A stretch of DNA of 64,000 nt from the NCBI GenBank assembly GCA_002280485.1, contig NCED01000004.1:79809-143808 (forward strand). The letters run 5' to 3'. The position numbers were made by a program, and so were the translations under genes. This DNA comes from Caulobacterales bacterium 32-69-10. GTDB lineage: Bacteria > Pseudomonadota > Alphaproteobacteria > Caulobacterales > Caulobacteraceae. Positions 20,045-28,649 of this stretch are shown one piece after another. Under the pieces are notes generated by a model. The model was not told where the DNA came from. It saw nothing but the letters and a program-made list of their open reading frames with translations, and did no database searches. The first letter of the stretch is position 1, and every line of letters begins with the position of its first letter.

Positions 20045-20851
20045 ATGCATCTGAGGGTCGCGACCTGGAACGTCAATTCGGTGCGGCTGCGCGCCGAGCA
20101 GGTGGCCCGCTTCGTCGACGAGCACGCCCCGGATGTCATCTGCATGCAGGAGATCAAGTGCCGCGAGGGCGAGTTCCCCGCCGAGGCCTTCGCGGCGATG
20201 GGCCTGCCGCACCTGCGTATCAAGGGCCAGAAGGGCTGGCACGGGGTGGCCATCGCCTCGCGCCTGCCGATCGAGGACGCCCCGCCCCTCGACGTCTGCC
20301 GCGAGGGGCACGCCCGCTGCGTCTCGGCGATGGTGGCCGGGGTCGAGATCCTCAACTTCTACATCCCGGCCGGCGGCGACACGCCCGACCGGGCGCTGAA
20401 CCCCAAGTTCGACCACAAGCTCGACTTCTACGAGAAACTGGCCGCGGAGATGGGCCGGCGCGACCCTAAGGCGCCGCTGCTGCTGACCGGCGATCTCAAT
20501 GTGGCGCCCGGCGAGCACGACGTGTGGAACCACAAGTACATGTCCAAGATCGTCAGCCACACGCCGATCGAGCTCGAGGCCATGGCGGCGCTGAAGGATT
20601 CGCTCGGCTTCACCGACCTGGTGCGCGAGGCGATCCCGGATCCGGCCAAGCTGTTCTCTTGGTGGAGCTACCGGGCGGCCGACTTCCGCGCCTCGAACCG
20701 CGGCCTGCGCCTCGATCACCTGTGGGCGTCCCCGGGCCTGATGCCGGCGGCGCGGCGGCTGGGGGCGGTCGGCTCGCGGGTGCACGACACGGTGCGCGAA
20801 TGGGAACGGCCGTCGGACCACGCCCCGGTGAGCGTCGACCTGGCGCTTTGA
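20045..20851 (+). CDS. xthA: Exodeoxyribonuclease III / AP endonuclease
   Basis: 268 residues from the ATG at 20045 with AGGAG at 20034-20038. Base-excision-repair enzyme cutting at abasic sites and trimming 3' ends. Exonuclease III signatures: RVATWNVNSVRLR, the metal-binding Glu in CMQEIKCREGEFP, LTGDLNVAPGEHDVWNH, WWSYRAADFRASNRGLRLDH and the catalytic SDHAPVSVDL. The in-frame extension to 19814 covers the small-RNA region and is rejected. Confidence 0.95.
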   Translation: MHLRVATWNVNSVRLRAEQVARFVDEHAPDVICMQEIKCREGEFPAEAFAAMGLPHLRIKGQKGWHGVAIASRLPIEDAPPLDVCREGHARCVSAMVAGVEILNFYIPAGGDTPDRALNPKFDHKLDFYEKLAAEMGRRDPKAPLLLTGDLNVAPGEHDVWNHKYMSKIVSHTPIELEAMAALKDSLGFTDLVREAIPDPAKLFSWWSYRAADFRASNRGLRLDHLWASPGLMPAARRLGAVGSRVHDTVREWERPSDHAPVSVDLAL

Positions 20852-20855
20852 ACGC

Positions 20856-20888
20856 CGCTCAATCCCCGCGCGAACGGGGATGAGCGGG
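20856..20888. repeat. Single REP-like palindrome after xthA
   Basis: CGCTCAATCCCCG and CGGGGATGAGCG pair with one bulged A around a 6-base loop. The outer bases (CGCTCATCCCCG type) match the units at 58003-58091, so this is probably a solitary member of that family, now acting as a 3' structure between the convergent xthA and DUF1508 genes. Confidence 0.55.
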
Positions 20889-20899
20889 CGCCAGGGATT

Positions 20900-21079
20900 T
20901 CAGTCGGTGGTGTCGTCCACCTCGGCCTCGGGGCCGTTCTTCTTGATCGACTCGATGGCGGCCTTGGCCGAGGCCTTGGAGGCGTAGCCCTCGGTCGAGA
21001 ACATCACCTCGGAATTGTACTTGAAGCGCACCCGGAACTCGCCGGCCTTGTCCTTGTAGATCTCGAACTTGTGGGCCAT
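20900..21079 (-). CDS. DUF1508 (YegP-like) small protein
   Basis: 59 residues; start ATG at 21079 with a strong AAGGAGG just upstream. The protein begins MAHKFEIYKDKAGEFRVRFK and continues with YNSEVMFSTEGYASKASAKA and IESIKKNG, the single-repeat form of the DUF1508 fold (E. coli YegP has two repeats). The function is not established; the fold is a small beta-alpha domain found in many proteobacteria. The acidic tail EAEVDDTTD is variable in the family. It is convergent with xthA and downstream of pbpC. Confidence 0.88.
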   Translation of the reverse strand: MAHKFEIYKDKAGEFRVRFKYNSEVMFSTEGYASKASAKAAIESIKKNGPEAEVDDTTD

Positions 21080-21136
21080 GGGCGGCCTCCTTCTAACAAA
21101 TGAGGCGCCGACCTCATCACAGTTCGCCGCTCCGGG

Positions 21137-23254
21137 CTACTGCGCCGCCGGCGCCCTGACCCGCACCTTCGCCTCGGCCCCTCGCCCCTGGGCGTCGACC
21201 ACTGTCAAGCGGTAGAAACCCGCCGCCTCCGGTCGCCACACCACGCGGCCGGTCCCGGGCTCGGGGGGCAGCGGCCGCCCGTCGGCGTACCAGCGCAGGC
21301 CCTCTCCCCGGGCGGCCAGGGCCAGGCCCCGCGACGACGGCCCCACGGCCTCGACCTGGATCTGCGCCCCGTCCGGCGGAAAGATCAGCCGGGGTCCCTC
21401 CGAGGCCTGCTCCAGGTCGGTCAGGCCCCGCGGCGCCTGCCGCGGCGCCAGAGGCCGGGCGGCCGAGCCTTCGGCCCGGACCGCGTCGAAGACGTCGAAC
21501 AGCAGGGGCAGGGCCGCCTCGCGCCCGGTGAGGTTCCCGCCCCGGGCCCCGCCGTCGGGCCGGCCGGTCCACACGATGACGACGTAGCCGCCGCCCGCGC
21601 CGGCCGCCACCGCGTCGCGGAAGCCGTAGGAGGTGCCGGTCTTGAAGGCGAGCTTGGCGCCGCCGGTGATCAGGGCGGTGGGCGTGCGCCCCTGCGGCGG
21701 GGGGCTCTCGCGCAGGATGTCCAGCACCTGTTCGGCCGCATCCGCCGTGGTCAGGCGCGCGCCCGCCTGCTTCGGCCGGCGGTCGGCCTCGGCCTGGGTC
21801 CAGGCCAGGGGCTTGGCCACGCCCCCGTCGGCCAGGGCCGCGTAGAGGACGGCGAGGTCGCGCATCGATATGCCGGCGCCGCCCAGCGCCAAGGCGAGGC
21901 CCGGATCGACCGCCCCGGACCGGGGCCGCACCAGGGTGACGTCGGCCGCCTGCAGCCGCGCCTCGAACACCGCCGGCCCCACCCGCTCCAGGGTCGCCAC
22001 CGCTGGCACATTGAGCGAGAAGGCCAGGGCCTCGCGGGCGGTGACCACGTCGTGGAACGTGCGGTCGAAGTTCTCGGGCTGGTAGCCGGCGAAGCGGATC
22101 GGCGCGTCCCGCATGCGGGTGTCTGGCGCCGCGACTCCCGCCTCGAAGGCGAAGGCGTAGATGAAGGGCTTCAGCGCCGAGCCGGGCGAGCGCAGGGCGC
22201 GGGTCATGTCCAGCCAGCCGCCCGGCCGGTCGCGCCCGGCCGACGCCACCGCCGCTCGCACCGCCCGGGTCTCGGTCTCCACCACCAGCACCGCCGCGGA
22301 GGTTCCCGGTCCTTGCCCGTCCGCGACTGCGGCGGCCAGGGCCTCCAGCCGGGTTTGCAGGGCCGCGTCGAGGGGGGTGGCGACCGAGGCCTCCCGCGTC
22401 GGCGCCAGGCGGGCGAGCTGGCCCGCCACCTGCCAGGCCACGGCGGGGAACGGCTGGCGGGTCTGGGGGATCGGTTCGGCCCGGGCCTCCTCGGCCTGGG
22501 CGGCGCTGACCAGGCCGCGGCGCTCCAGTCGGGCCAGGACGTCGTCCCGGGCCGCCCGGGCGTTGGCGGGGCGCCGGTCGGGACGCCGGGCCTCCGGGGA
22601 CTGGGGCAGGGCGATCAGCAGGGCCTGTTCGCCCAGGGTTAGGCTCGACGGTTCATGGCCGAACCAGGCCAGGGACGCGGCCCGCACCCCCTCCAGGTTG
22701 CCGCCGTAGGGGGCCAGGGTCAGGTAGAGGGCCAGGACCTCGCGCTTGCTCAGCCGCAGCTCGAGCTGCAGCGCCCGCGCCGCGTCGGCCAGCTTGGCGC
22801 CCATGGTGCGGGCACGGGGCTCCAGGCGCCGCGCCGCCTGCATCGACAGGGTCGATCCGCCCGAGACGATCCGCCCGGCCGACAGGTCGCTCAGCCCCGC
22901 CCGCACGATGGCGATCGGATCGACCCCGGGGTGCAGCCAGAACCGCTCGTCCTCCAGCGCGATCAGGCGCCGGACGAACTCAGGGTCGGTCCGTTCCAGG
23001 TCCGCCCGCACCCGCCACCGCCCGTTCTCCACCGGCAGGGCCCTCAGCCACGCCCCGTTCCGGTCCAGCGCCACCGGCGACGACAGGGCCGCGCGGGCCA
23101 TGTCGGGGGGAAAGACGGCGTCGAGGGCGAAGGCGACGACTTCCACGGCGAGGAGGGCGAGGAGGATGAGCGTCAAACGCCGTGCAGTTTGGCCTTGGCC
23201 TTCGACAAGCTGAGGATGAGACCAAGAACTCAGGCTTCGTGAAAGTCGCCTCAT
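21137..23254 (-). CDS. pbpC: Penicillin-binding protein 1C
   Basis: 705 residues from the ATG at 23254. Bifunctional peptidoglycan synthase-like protein of the PBP1C family, inner-membrane anchored. One membrane segment (LILLALLAVEVVAFALDAVF), then the glycosyltransferase domain with EDERFWLHPGVDP and GGSTLSMQAARRLEPR; the transpeptidase domain with SPGSALKPFIYA (SxxK), SLN and KTGTS; and the C-terminal PBP1C domain. The start is uncertain: the first ~25 codons lie in REP-like repeat sequence, the ATG at 23254 overlaps the stop of the upstream GIY-YIG ORF (ATGA), and a TTG at 23174 just before the membrane segment is an alternative. Pairing with the macroglobulin gene is conserved. Confidence 0.9.
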   Translation of the reverse strand: MRRLSRSLSSWSHPQLVEGQGQTARRLTLILLALLAVEVVAFALDAVFPPDMARAALSSPVALDRNGAWLRALPVENGRWRVRADLERTDPEFVRRLIALEDERFWLHPGVDPIAIVRAGLSDLSAGRIVSGGSTLSMQAARRLEPRARTMGAKLADAARALQLELRLSKREVLALYLTLAPYGGNLEGVRAASLAWFGHEPSSLTLGEQALLIALPQSPEARRPDRRPANARAARDDVLARLERRGLVSAAQAEEARAEPIPQTRQPFPAVAWQVAGQLARLAPTREASVATPLDAALQTRLEALAAAVADGQGPGTSAAVLVVETETRAVRAAVASAGRDRPGGWLDMTRALRSPGSALKPFIYAFAFEAGVAAPDTRMRDAPIRFAGYQPENFDRTFHDVVTAREALAFSLNVPAVATLERVGPAVFEARLQAADVTLVRPRSGAVDPGLALALGGAGISMRDLAVLYAALADGGVAKPLAWTQAEADRRPKQAGARLTTADAAEQVLDILRESPPPQGRTPTALITGGAKLAFKTGTSYGFRDAVAAGAGGGYVVIVWTGRPDGGARGGNLTGREAALPLLFDVFDAVRAEGSAARPLAPRQAPRGLTDLEQASEGPRLIFPPDGAQIQVEAVGPSSRGLALAARGEGLRWYADGRPLPPEPGTGRVVWRPEAAGFYRLTVVDAQGRGAEAKVRVRAPAAQ

Positions 23255-23271
23255 CCTGAGCCTGTCGAAGG
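23199..23271. repeat. REPIN-like inverted pair at the pbpC start
   Basis: The forward unit 23199-23221 (CCTTCGACAAGCTGAGGATG and following) and reverse unit 23249-23271 (CCTCATCCTGAGCCTGTCGA and following) are inverted around a 27-base spacer. The same unit recurs at 23588-23610. The pair encodes the presumed N-terminal tail of PBP1C and the last residues of the GIY-YIG protein. Confidence 0.8.
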
Positions 23272-23568
23272 CCAAGGCGTGGCGCCGCCCTTGGAAAGGG
23301 CAGGCAGGCTTTCAAAATCCCCACGGATCAGGGCTTCCTTCTTCGCGCGGCTCCAGCCTTTTAGCTGCCGCTCGAACGCAACGGCTTGCAGGGCGAGCGG
23401 ATACTCCTCGCACCACACCAGTTCGACAGGCCGGCGGCGGTGGGTGAAGGCCGCTCGGTGTTTGCCGGACTGATGCTCGCTCACCCGGTTCGCGATGTCC
23501 TCGCCACGATGCGAGCCGACGTAATACAAGCCGTCCGCGCACCTCAACATGTAGACCCAGAACCTCAT
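23251..23568 (-). CDS. GIY-YIG nuclease-fold small protein (UvrC-N/YhbQ type), repeat-flanked
   Basis: 105 residues, start ATG at 23568. GIY-YIG features: WVYMLRCADGLYYVGSH (the GIY and YIG strands), Arg in ANRVSEHQSG, and the metal-binding Glu in AFERQLKGWSRAKKEAL. The C-terminal PWPSTGSG comes from repeat sequence. It lies between the macroglobulin gene and pbpC, which are normally adjacent, and is framed by inverted copies of one palindrome (23249-23271 and 23581-23612). A nuclease role on the flanking palindromes is inference. It is homologous to the ORF at 39542-39829. Confidence 0.85.
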   Translation of the reverse strand: MRFWVYMLRCADGLYYVGSHRGEDIANRVSEHQSGKHRAAFTHRRRPVELVWCEEYPLALQAVAFERQLKGWSRAKKEALIRGDFESLPALSKGGATPWPSTGSG

Positions 23569-23580
23569 CGTCGTGCGGCT

Positions 23581-23612
23581 GCCTCGTCCTTCGACAAGCT
23601 CAGGATGAGGCA
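23581..23612. repeat. REP-like unit upstream of the GIY-YIG ORF
   Basis: The unit itself is a hairpin: GCCTCGTCCT and AGGATGAGGC pair with one mismatch around TCGACAAGCTC. It is inverted relative to the unit at 23249-23271, so the two bracket the GIY-YIG ORF. It lies eight bases from the macroglobulin stop. Confidence 0.8.
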
Positions 23613-23619
23613 GACTTTA

Positions 23620-26600
23620 TCACGACCCCGCCGCGATCTTCGTCCTCCCGGGGGCCGAGCGGGCGTTGACGGCGGGGCGGTACATGTCGCGGACCTCGGC
23701 GCCGGGGAAGAAGAACTCGCCGGGCGTCACGGCGCGGGCGACATAGGCCACGGCGTAGCCCTTGCGGCCCTCGACGGTCAGGGCCGCCACGTAGCGGTCG
23801 TCGCGGGCCTCCTGGACCTGGGTGGCCGACAGCTGGCCGAGGAACCGGAACGGGCCCTTCTGGGCGTCCTCCGGCCCCAGCACCGTCTCGACCTCGAAGC
23901 CGGCGGGCAGGGCGTCGTCGATCACCGTCATCATCGACCGCCCCTGACTCGACGTTCCCGACAGGCGGATCACGACCCGGGCGCCCTGGGTCAGGGCGCC
24001 CGGGTCGACCGCCCCACCGGAGAGGGTGAAGAGGCGTTTATCAACGTTGATTCCGTTGGCCGCCGCCCCCGGCGCGCTTTGCGAAACGCCGCGCACGGTC
24101 ACCGTCCGCCACAGGCCGCCGGTTCCGCCGTTGACGAAGCGGGCCGAAGCCAGCTGGCCCACCGCCCAGCGGGTCCCGCTGAGGGGCCGCGCGCCCGTAG
24201 CCTGGATGCGCATGGCCCCGGCCGCCTTCAGCATGGCGTCGGCGGCGGCGAGCAGGCGCGCCTGCTCCTGGGTGTTGAGGCTGTCGACGTCGCGGACCGA
24301 GCCTTCCAGCCGGCCCTGCAGCTCGCGGGCGACGCCCAGCTCGCCGGCCTCGTAAGCCAGGGCGATGACCCCGGCCAGGTCGCGCAGCGGGCTCTGGTAC
24401 CAATCCTGCTCGTCCTTGAAGCCGAGCGCGCGACTGGCCTGAACGAAGCTGTCGTGGGCCCGGGCCCGGTCGCCCATCAGGGCCAACCCGGCGCCGACAT
24501 GGGCCCTGGCGAGCGGCGAGGGCTCGTCCTTCATCTGTACGTCGTGGAACCAGCGCAGCCGGGCAAGATCGCCCTGCTTGGCCTTGGCCAACACATAGAG
24601 GGCGTAGGCCGAGGCGCGGCTGCGCATGCGGGCGGTGGCCGCCGCCGAGGCCTGGGGCGTCGCCGCCCAGGTCTGCGGATACTCCAGCCGATAGTTGACC
24701 GAGGCGAAGCCCGAGGGCCGCGAGATCATCCGCATGGCGGCGATGGCCCGGGTCATGGCGTCGGCCGGCACCGCCGCGCCGCGGGCCCTGGCCTCGACCA
24801 GGAAGTCGGTGGTGTAGGCGCCCATCCAGGCGTCGGCCTCGGCGTCGCCCGGCCGCCACAGGCCGAACGCCCCGTCCACCCCTTGCCGGTCGAGCAGTCT
24901 GGACACCGTCCCATTGAGGGCGGTGGGGATCACCCGCAGCTTGGGATCGGCGCTCAGGGCCTGGGCGTACAGCAGGGGATAGGCGCCTGAGACCAGCTGC
25001 TCGGTGCAGCCGTAGGGGTAGCGGGACAGGCTCTCGGCGATGGGGCCGGGGTCGAAGCCGCGGAAGGGCGAGTAGGACACGGTCATGTTGACCGTTCCCG
25101 CCGCCAGGCCCGACAGCAGCGCCGGCGCTGGGGTGAAGCTCTGCCCCGGACCCTGCAGGGTGGTGGTGGTGCGGATCAGCGGCCCCCAGCCCAGGCGGGT
25201 CTGGAGGGGATAGTTCGATGTGGCGTTGAAGCCCGGCCCGGAAACCTTGAGGTCCACCCGGCCGATCCCGGCCGAGGCGGGGGCGTTGAGCGGCGTGCGC
25301 TCGACGACGCGCTGGCCGACCATGAGCTGGTAGAGCTTGCGGAAGGGCGCGGCGATGCCGCCGGAGCCGAAGATCTCGGCCACATAGGCGCCGGCGCGGC
25401 CTTCGAGGTTGTGCAGCTCCAGGGTCGCGAAGGCCCTGTCGCCCGGCGACAGGAAGCGCGGGGTGGCCAGCTCGGCCACCACCGGCAGGCGTACGGTCAT
25501 GCTGGCCTGGCCGGCGCCCACCGCCTCGTCGGTCCAGGCCACCGCCATCAGGCGCAGCTCGCCGTTGAAGTCGGCGGCGGGCAGCCGCACCTCGGCCTTG
25601 CCGCCGGCCCCGGTCTGGACCACCCCCGACCACAGGGCCACGGTCTTGAACGGGGTGACGGTCAGGCCCTCGCCGCCGATCTCGTCGCCGCCGAAGGCGA
25701 CCTTGCTTGCCGCGCCGAGGTTCGGATCGAGCAGGCGGCCGTAGTCGTCGCGGTAATCGAGGCTGAGGGCCCGCTTGCCGAAATACCACTTGGCCGGATC
25801 GGGGCTCTCCTGGCGGGTCAGGCGCAGGATGCCCTCGTCCACCGCCGCGACGGTGACATAGGCCTTGCCGCCGAGGCCGAGGCCCTGGACGGTCACCGGC
25901 ACGACGATGGGCGCCTTGGAGTTGAGCTTGGCCGGGGTCCCCAGGGTCACGGTCAGCTTGCGCGACTTCGGATCGAGCGGAACGTAGACGAGGCCCAGGG
26001 CCCGGCGGGGCTTGGGCGTCGCGGCCGGGTCGCGGGGCTGGATCACCGACACCAGCACATAGGCCCCGCCGCCCCAGGCGGCCGAGGTCTTCAGCTTCAC
26101 CGTCGTGCAGCCCTTGGGGACGGAGACGGTGCGGAAATCGATCAGCCGGTCGGTGGCGACCGCGACCTGCGCCTCGCCCGCGTAGGGCGCCTGGATGGTC
26201 ACCTCGACCGTGTCGCCCTGGGCGTAGGCCTTGGTCCCGGCGCTGACCCGGGCGCTGTCCGGCGGCTCGGCCCCGGCGGCGGGCTCGCCCCAGCCGGAGG
26301 CGAGGCGGATCACGGTGCGCGCGCCGGTGGTCGGCTCCTCCAGCACCAGGCGGTAGTCGCCCCAGGGCAGGCGGCGGCTGAGGCGGGCCGGAGCCGCCGT
26401 CCCGACATTCACCGTCCCGCGCATGATCACCGCGTCGCGGCTGGTGCGGCGCCATTCCCAGCGGCCGTCCTTCTGGAACCAGTCGTAGTCCCAGTTCTCC
26501 GAGATCAGCGAATAGGCGACCTTCGAGGCCGCGATCCGCTGGCCGGCGGCGCTCACCGCCACGATGTCGAAGGTGGTGGTGGGCGCGTCGCCCGAGCCCG

Positions 26601-28554
26601 TGCTGGCGGTCTTGACGCCGAGGTAGAGCGGCTTGGTGCGCAGCTTGAGGGTCAGGCCCTCGCGCACGGGACGGCCGCCCGGCTCGAACACCGAGGCGGT
26701 GACGGCGGCGGCGAGGGGCGCGGCGGTGTCGCCGGCCTGGCTGGAATCGAAGGCCTGCACGGCCCGGCCCGAGCCGTCGGTGACGGTCTGGGCGAGTTCG
26801 ACGAACTTCTCCTGGTAGAGGTTCTGCTCGTCGCCCCAGCGATAGCCGGCCAGCGCCGGGAACGGGTTGGGATCGGGGCGGATACGGGCCTCGCCCTGCA
26901 CGTCGAGCCCGGCGCCGTCGGCGCCGTAGAGGAAGCGGGCCAGGATATCGACATTGCGCACCTCGCCGGGCCCGAGCGCGCGGCTGGCGTCGCCGACAGC
27001 GGTCACCGCCAGGCGCTGGGGCACGAAGTCCTCGACCCCGAACGACAGTTCGCCCACGGGCTCCTCGACGCCTTCGATCTCGATGGCCGCCCGCCAGCGG
27101 CCCCGCGGGGCGCCGGCCGGAATGGCCACGTCGCGGGCCACCGCGCCGTTGGCGGCCTTGTCGAAGGCGATGCGCTGGTACTCGACGCCGGAGGGCCGGC
27201 GGACCACCAGGGCGCCTTTCCTGTCCTTGACGGCCTTGGTCTCGTTGTCGCGGATCAGGCCGACGAGGTGGACCGTCTCGCCCGGGCGATAGACGCCCCG
27301 GTCGGCGTAGAGATAGGCGTCGATCCCGGCCTCGGCGGTGACGCTGCGCCCCCCCACCCCCTGGTTCGACAGGTCGACCGGCGAGCGGTCGAGGTCGAGG
27401 GCCGCGAAGTCGGCGTTCGGCCCATAGGCCATCAGCATGCGCGGCTTGGAGCCGTCTTCGCCCTTGAGCAGGGCCTTGGCGAAGCGCACCCGGCCAGAGC
27501 CGTCGGTGGTCGCCGACGCGAGGTCCTCGCCGTCCTTGGCCACCAGCGAGACCTTCACCCCGGAAAGGGTCTTGGCGGATTTGAGCGAGCGGACCACCAC
27601 GTCGAGGCTGTCCGAGCCCGAATAGGCCATCAGCGCCATATCGGTGAACAGGATCCAGCGCCGGGCCTGGGCCGGATTGCCGTCGTCGGACTGGCCCTTG
27701 GCCTTCACGGCCCGGGCGCCCGAGGCGTCCTTGGCCCTCACCACATAGGCTCCGGCCCGCATCTCCTTCAGCACCGCGCCGAGGGGGAAGACGGTGACCA
27801 TGCGGCGGGCGCCCTGTTGCGGCGCCACGGCCACCTCGCCCTTCCACACCACCCGGCCGTCCTCGCCCGCGGCGTCTTCGCCGTACTCGTAGTTGTAGTC
27901 GCCCTCCGGCGTGGGGTCGGGGGCCGCGATCTGCTTGCGCACGAGGTTGCGGTCCGGCACGCGGACGACCTCGATGGCCAGGCGCTGGACGTTGACCGTC
28001 TCGATGCCCAGGCCGTCAGCCTCTTCGCGCGGCAGGATCACCCCCTGGCCGGAGAAGCCGACGTAAGGGGGCTGTTCGCCGAAGGTGAAGTCGACGTCGG
28101 CGTTGGCGGCCAGGGTCTCGCCGGTGCGGGCCTTCAGCCCCTTCAGCAGGGTGACCCGGTGGCCGTAGAAGCCGCCGCCGCCGACGCACAGCTCGTCGCC
28201 GCGGGCGTTGACCGCTGGCGGCCGGTCGAGCTCCGGGGTGATCTGGACGAAGTCGCTGTAGGAAATCGAGCCGTCCAGCGGCCGGGTCATGCGCACGCAG
28301 GCCAGGGGCTCGGGACCGGTGGTGTCGACCCGGGTGGTCCATACCGCAAAGCCCGCCGGCTTGGCCGGGGTGGCGCGGGGGGCGTTCGCGTCACGGATCT
28401 TGCCGAAGAAGGGCCAGGCGAAGCCGGTCTGGGCTGGCTTGCCGCCCGCCGCCGGAGTGGGGGCCGGGGCCTTGGCCACCAGCCAGCCGCCCCCGAAGCC
28501 GACCAGCAGGGCGGCGGCCGCCGCGACTGCCGATGCGCGATTGAACGGCCCCAT
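23620..28554 (-). CDS. Bacterial alpha-2-macroglobulin (YfhM-like)
   Basis: 1644 residues. Periplasmic protease trap thought to protect the cell envelope when the wall is breached, partnered with PBP1C. N-terminal hydrophobic segment (about 8-27) with no lipobox Cys, so it appears anchored by a membrane helix or an uncleaved signal, not by lipid as in E. coli YfhM. MG domains occupy the first two thirds with a bait-type region around 800; the thioester motif CTEQ is at residues 1183-1186 within SRYPYGCTEQLVSGAYPLLY; an alpha-helical thioester domain and a receptor-binding-like domain follow. It is upstream of the GIY-YIG ORF and pbpC on minus. Confidence 0.92.
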   Translation of the reverse strand: MGPFNRASAVAAAAALLVGFGGGWLVAKAPAPTPAAGGKPAQTGFAWPFFGKIRDANAPRATPAKPAGFAVWTTRVDTTGPEPLACVRMTRPLDGSISYSDFVQITPELDRPPAVNARGDELCVGGGGFYGHRVTLLKGLKARTGETLAANADVDFTFGEQPPYVGFSGQGVILPREEADGLGIETVNVQRLAIEVVRVPDRNLVRKQIAAPDPTPEGDYNYEYGEDAAGEDGRVVWKGEVAVAPQQGARRMVTVFPLGAVLKEMRAGAYVVRAKDASGARAVKAKGQSDDGNPAQARRWILFTDMALMAYSGSDSLDVVVRSLKSAKTLSGVKVSLVAKDGEDLASATTDGSGRVRFAKALLKGEDGSKPRMLMAYGPNADFAALDLDRSPVDLSNQGVGGRSVTAEAGIDAYLYADRGVYRPGETVHLVGLIRDNETKAVKDRKGALVVRRPSGVEYQRIAFDKAANGAVARDVAIPAGAPRGRWRAAIEIEGVEEPVGELSFGVEDFVPQRLAVTAVGDASRALGPGEVRNVDILARFLYGADGAGLDVQGEARIRPDPNPFPALAGYRWGDEQNLYQEKFVELAQTVTDGSGRAVQAFDSSQAGDTAAPLAAAVTASVFEPGGRPVREGLTLKLRTKPLYLGVKTASTGSGDAPTTTFDIVAVSAAGQRIAASKVAYSLISENWDYDWFQKDGRWEWRRTSRDAVIMRGTVNVGTAAPARLSRRLPWGDYRLVLEEPTTGARTVIRLASGWGEPAAGAEPPDSARVSAGTKAYAQGDTVEVTIQAPYAGEAQVAVATDRLIDFRTVSVPKGCTTVKLKTSAAWGGGAYVLVSVIQPRDPAATPKPRRALGLVYVPLDPKSRKLTVTLGTPAKLNSKAPIVVPVTVQGLGLGGKAYVTVAAVDEGILRLTRQESPDPAKWYFGKRALSLDYRDDYGRLLDPNLGAASKVAFGGDEIGGEGLTVTPFKTVALWSGVVQTGAGGKAEVRLPAADFNGELRLMAVAWTDEAVGAGQASMTVRLPVVAELATPRFLSPGDRAFATLELHNLEGRAGAYVAEIFGSGGIAAPFRKLYQLMVGQRVVERTPLNAPASAGIGRVDLKVSGPGFNATSNYPLQTRLGWGPLIRTTTTLQGPGQSFTPAPALLSGLAAGTVNMTVSYSPFRGFDPGPIAESLSRYPYGCTEQLVSGAYPLLYAQALSADPKLRVIPTALNGTVSRLLDRQGVDGAFGLWRPGDAEADAWMGAYTTDFLVEARARGAAVPADAMTRAIAAMRMISRPSGFASVNYRLEYPQTWAATPQASAAATARMRSRASAYALYVLAKAKQGDLARLRWFHDVQMKDEPSPLARAHVGAGLALMGDRARAHDSFVQASRALGFKDEQDWYQSPLRDLAGVIALAYEAGELGVARELQGRLEGSVRDVDSLNTQEQARLLAAADAMLKAAGAMRIQATGARPLSGTRWAVGQLASARFVNGGTGGLWRTVTVRGVSQSAPGAAANGINVDKRLFTLSGGAVDPGALTQGARVVIRLSGTSSQGRSMMTVIDDALPAGFEVETVLGPEDAQKGPFRFLGQLSATQVQEARDDRYVAALTVEGRKGYAVAYVARAVTPGEFFFPGAEVRDMYRPAVNARSAPGRTKIAAGS

Positions 28555-28649
28555 GCTTCGATCCCCACCCGTGCTCGGCGGTGATGTGGCCTGAGCCGCG
28601 GGGGCGGGTCAAATGGCGCCTATGTGAGGGCCCTTCCGCGCGTCGCCGT

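Noticed and set aside
24041..27847. Very long ORF on the minus strand inside the macroglobulin gene, in another frame
   Set aside because: Gly/Arg/Ala/Pro-rich translation typical of a shadow frame in high-GC DNA; the true frame has the CTEQ thioester protein.
25411..28584. Long plus-strand ORF opposite the macroglobulin gene
   Set aside because: Antisense shadow with biased composition and no recognisable domain.
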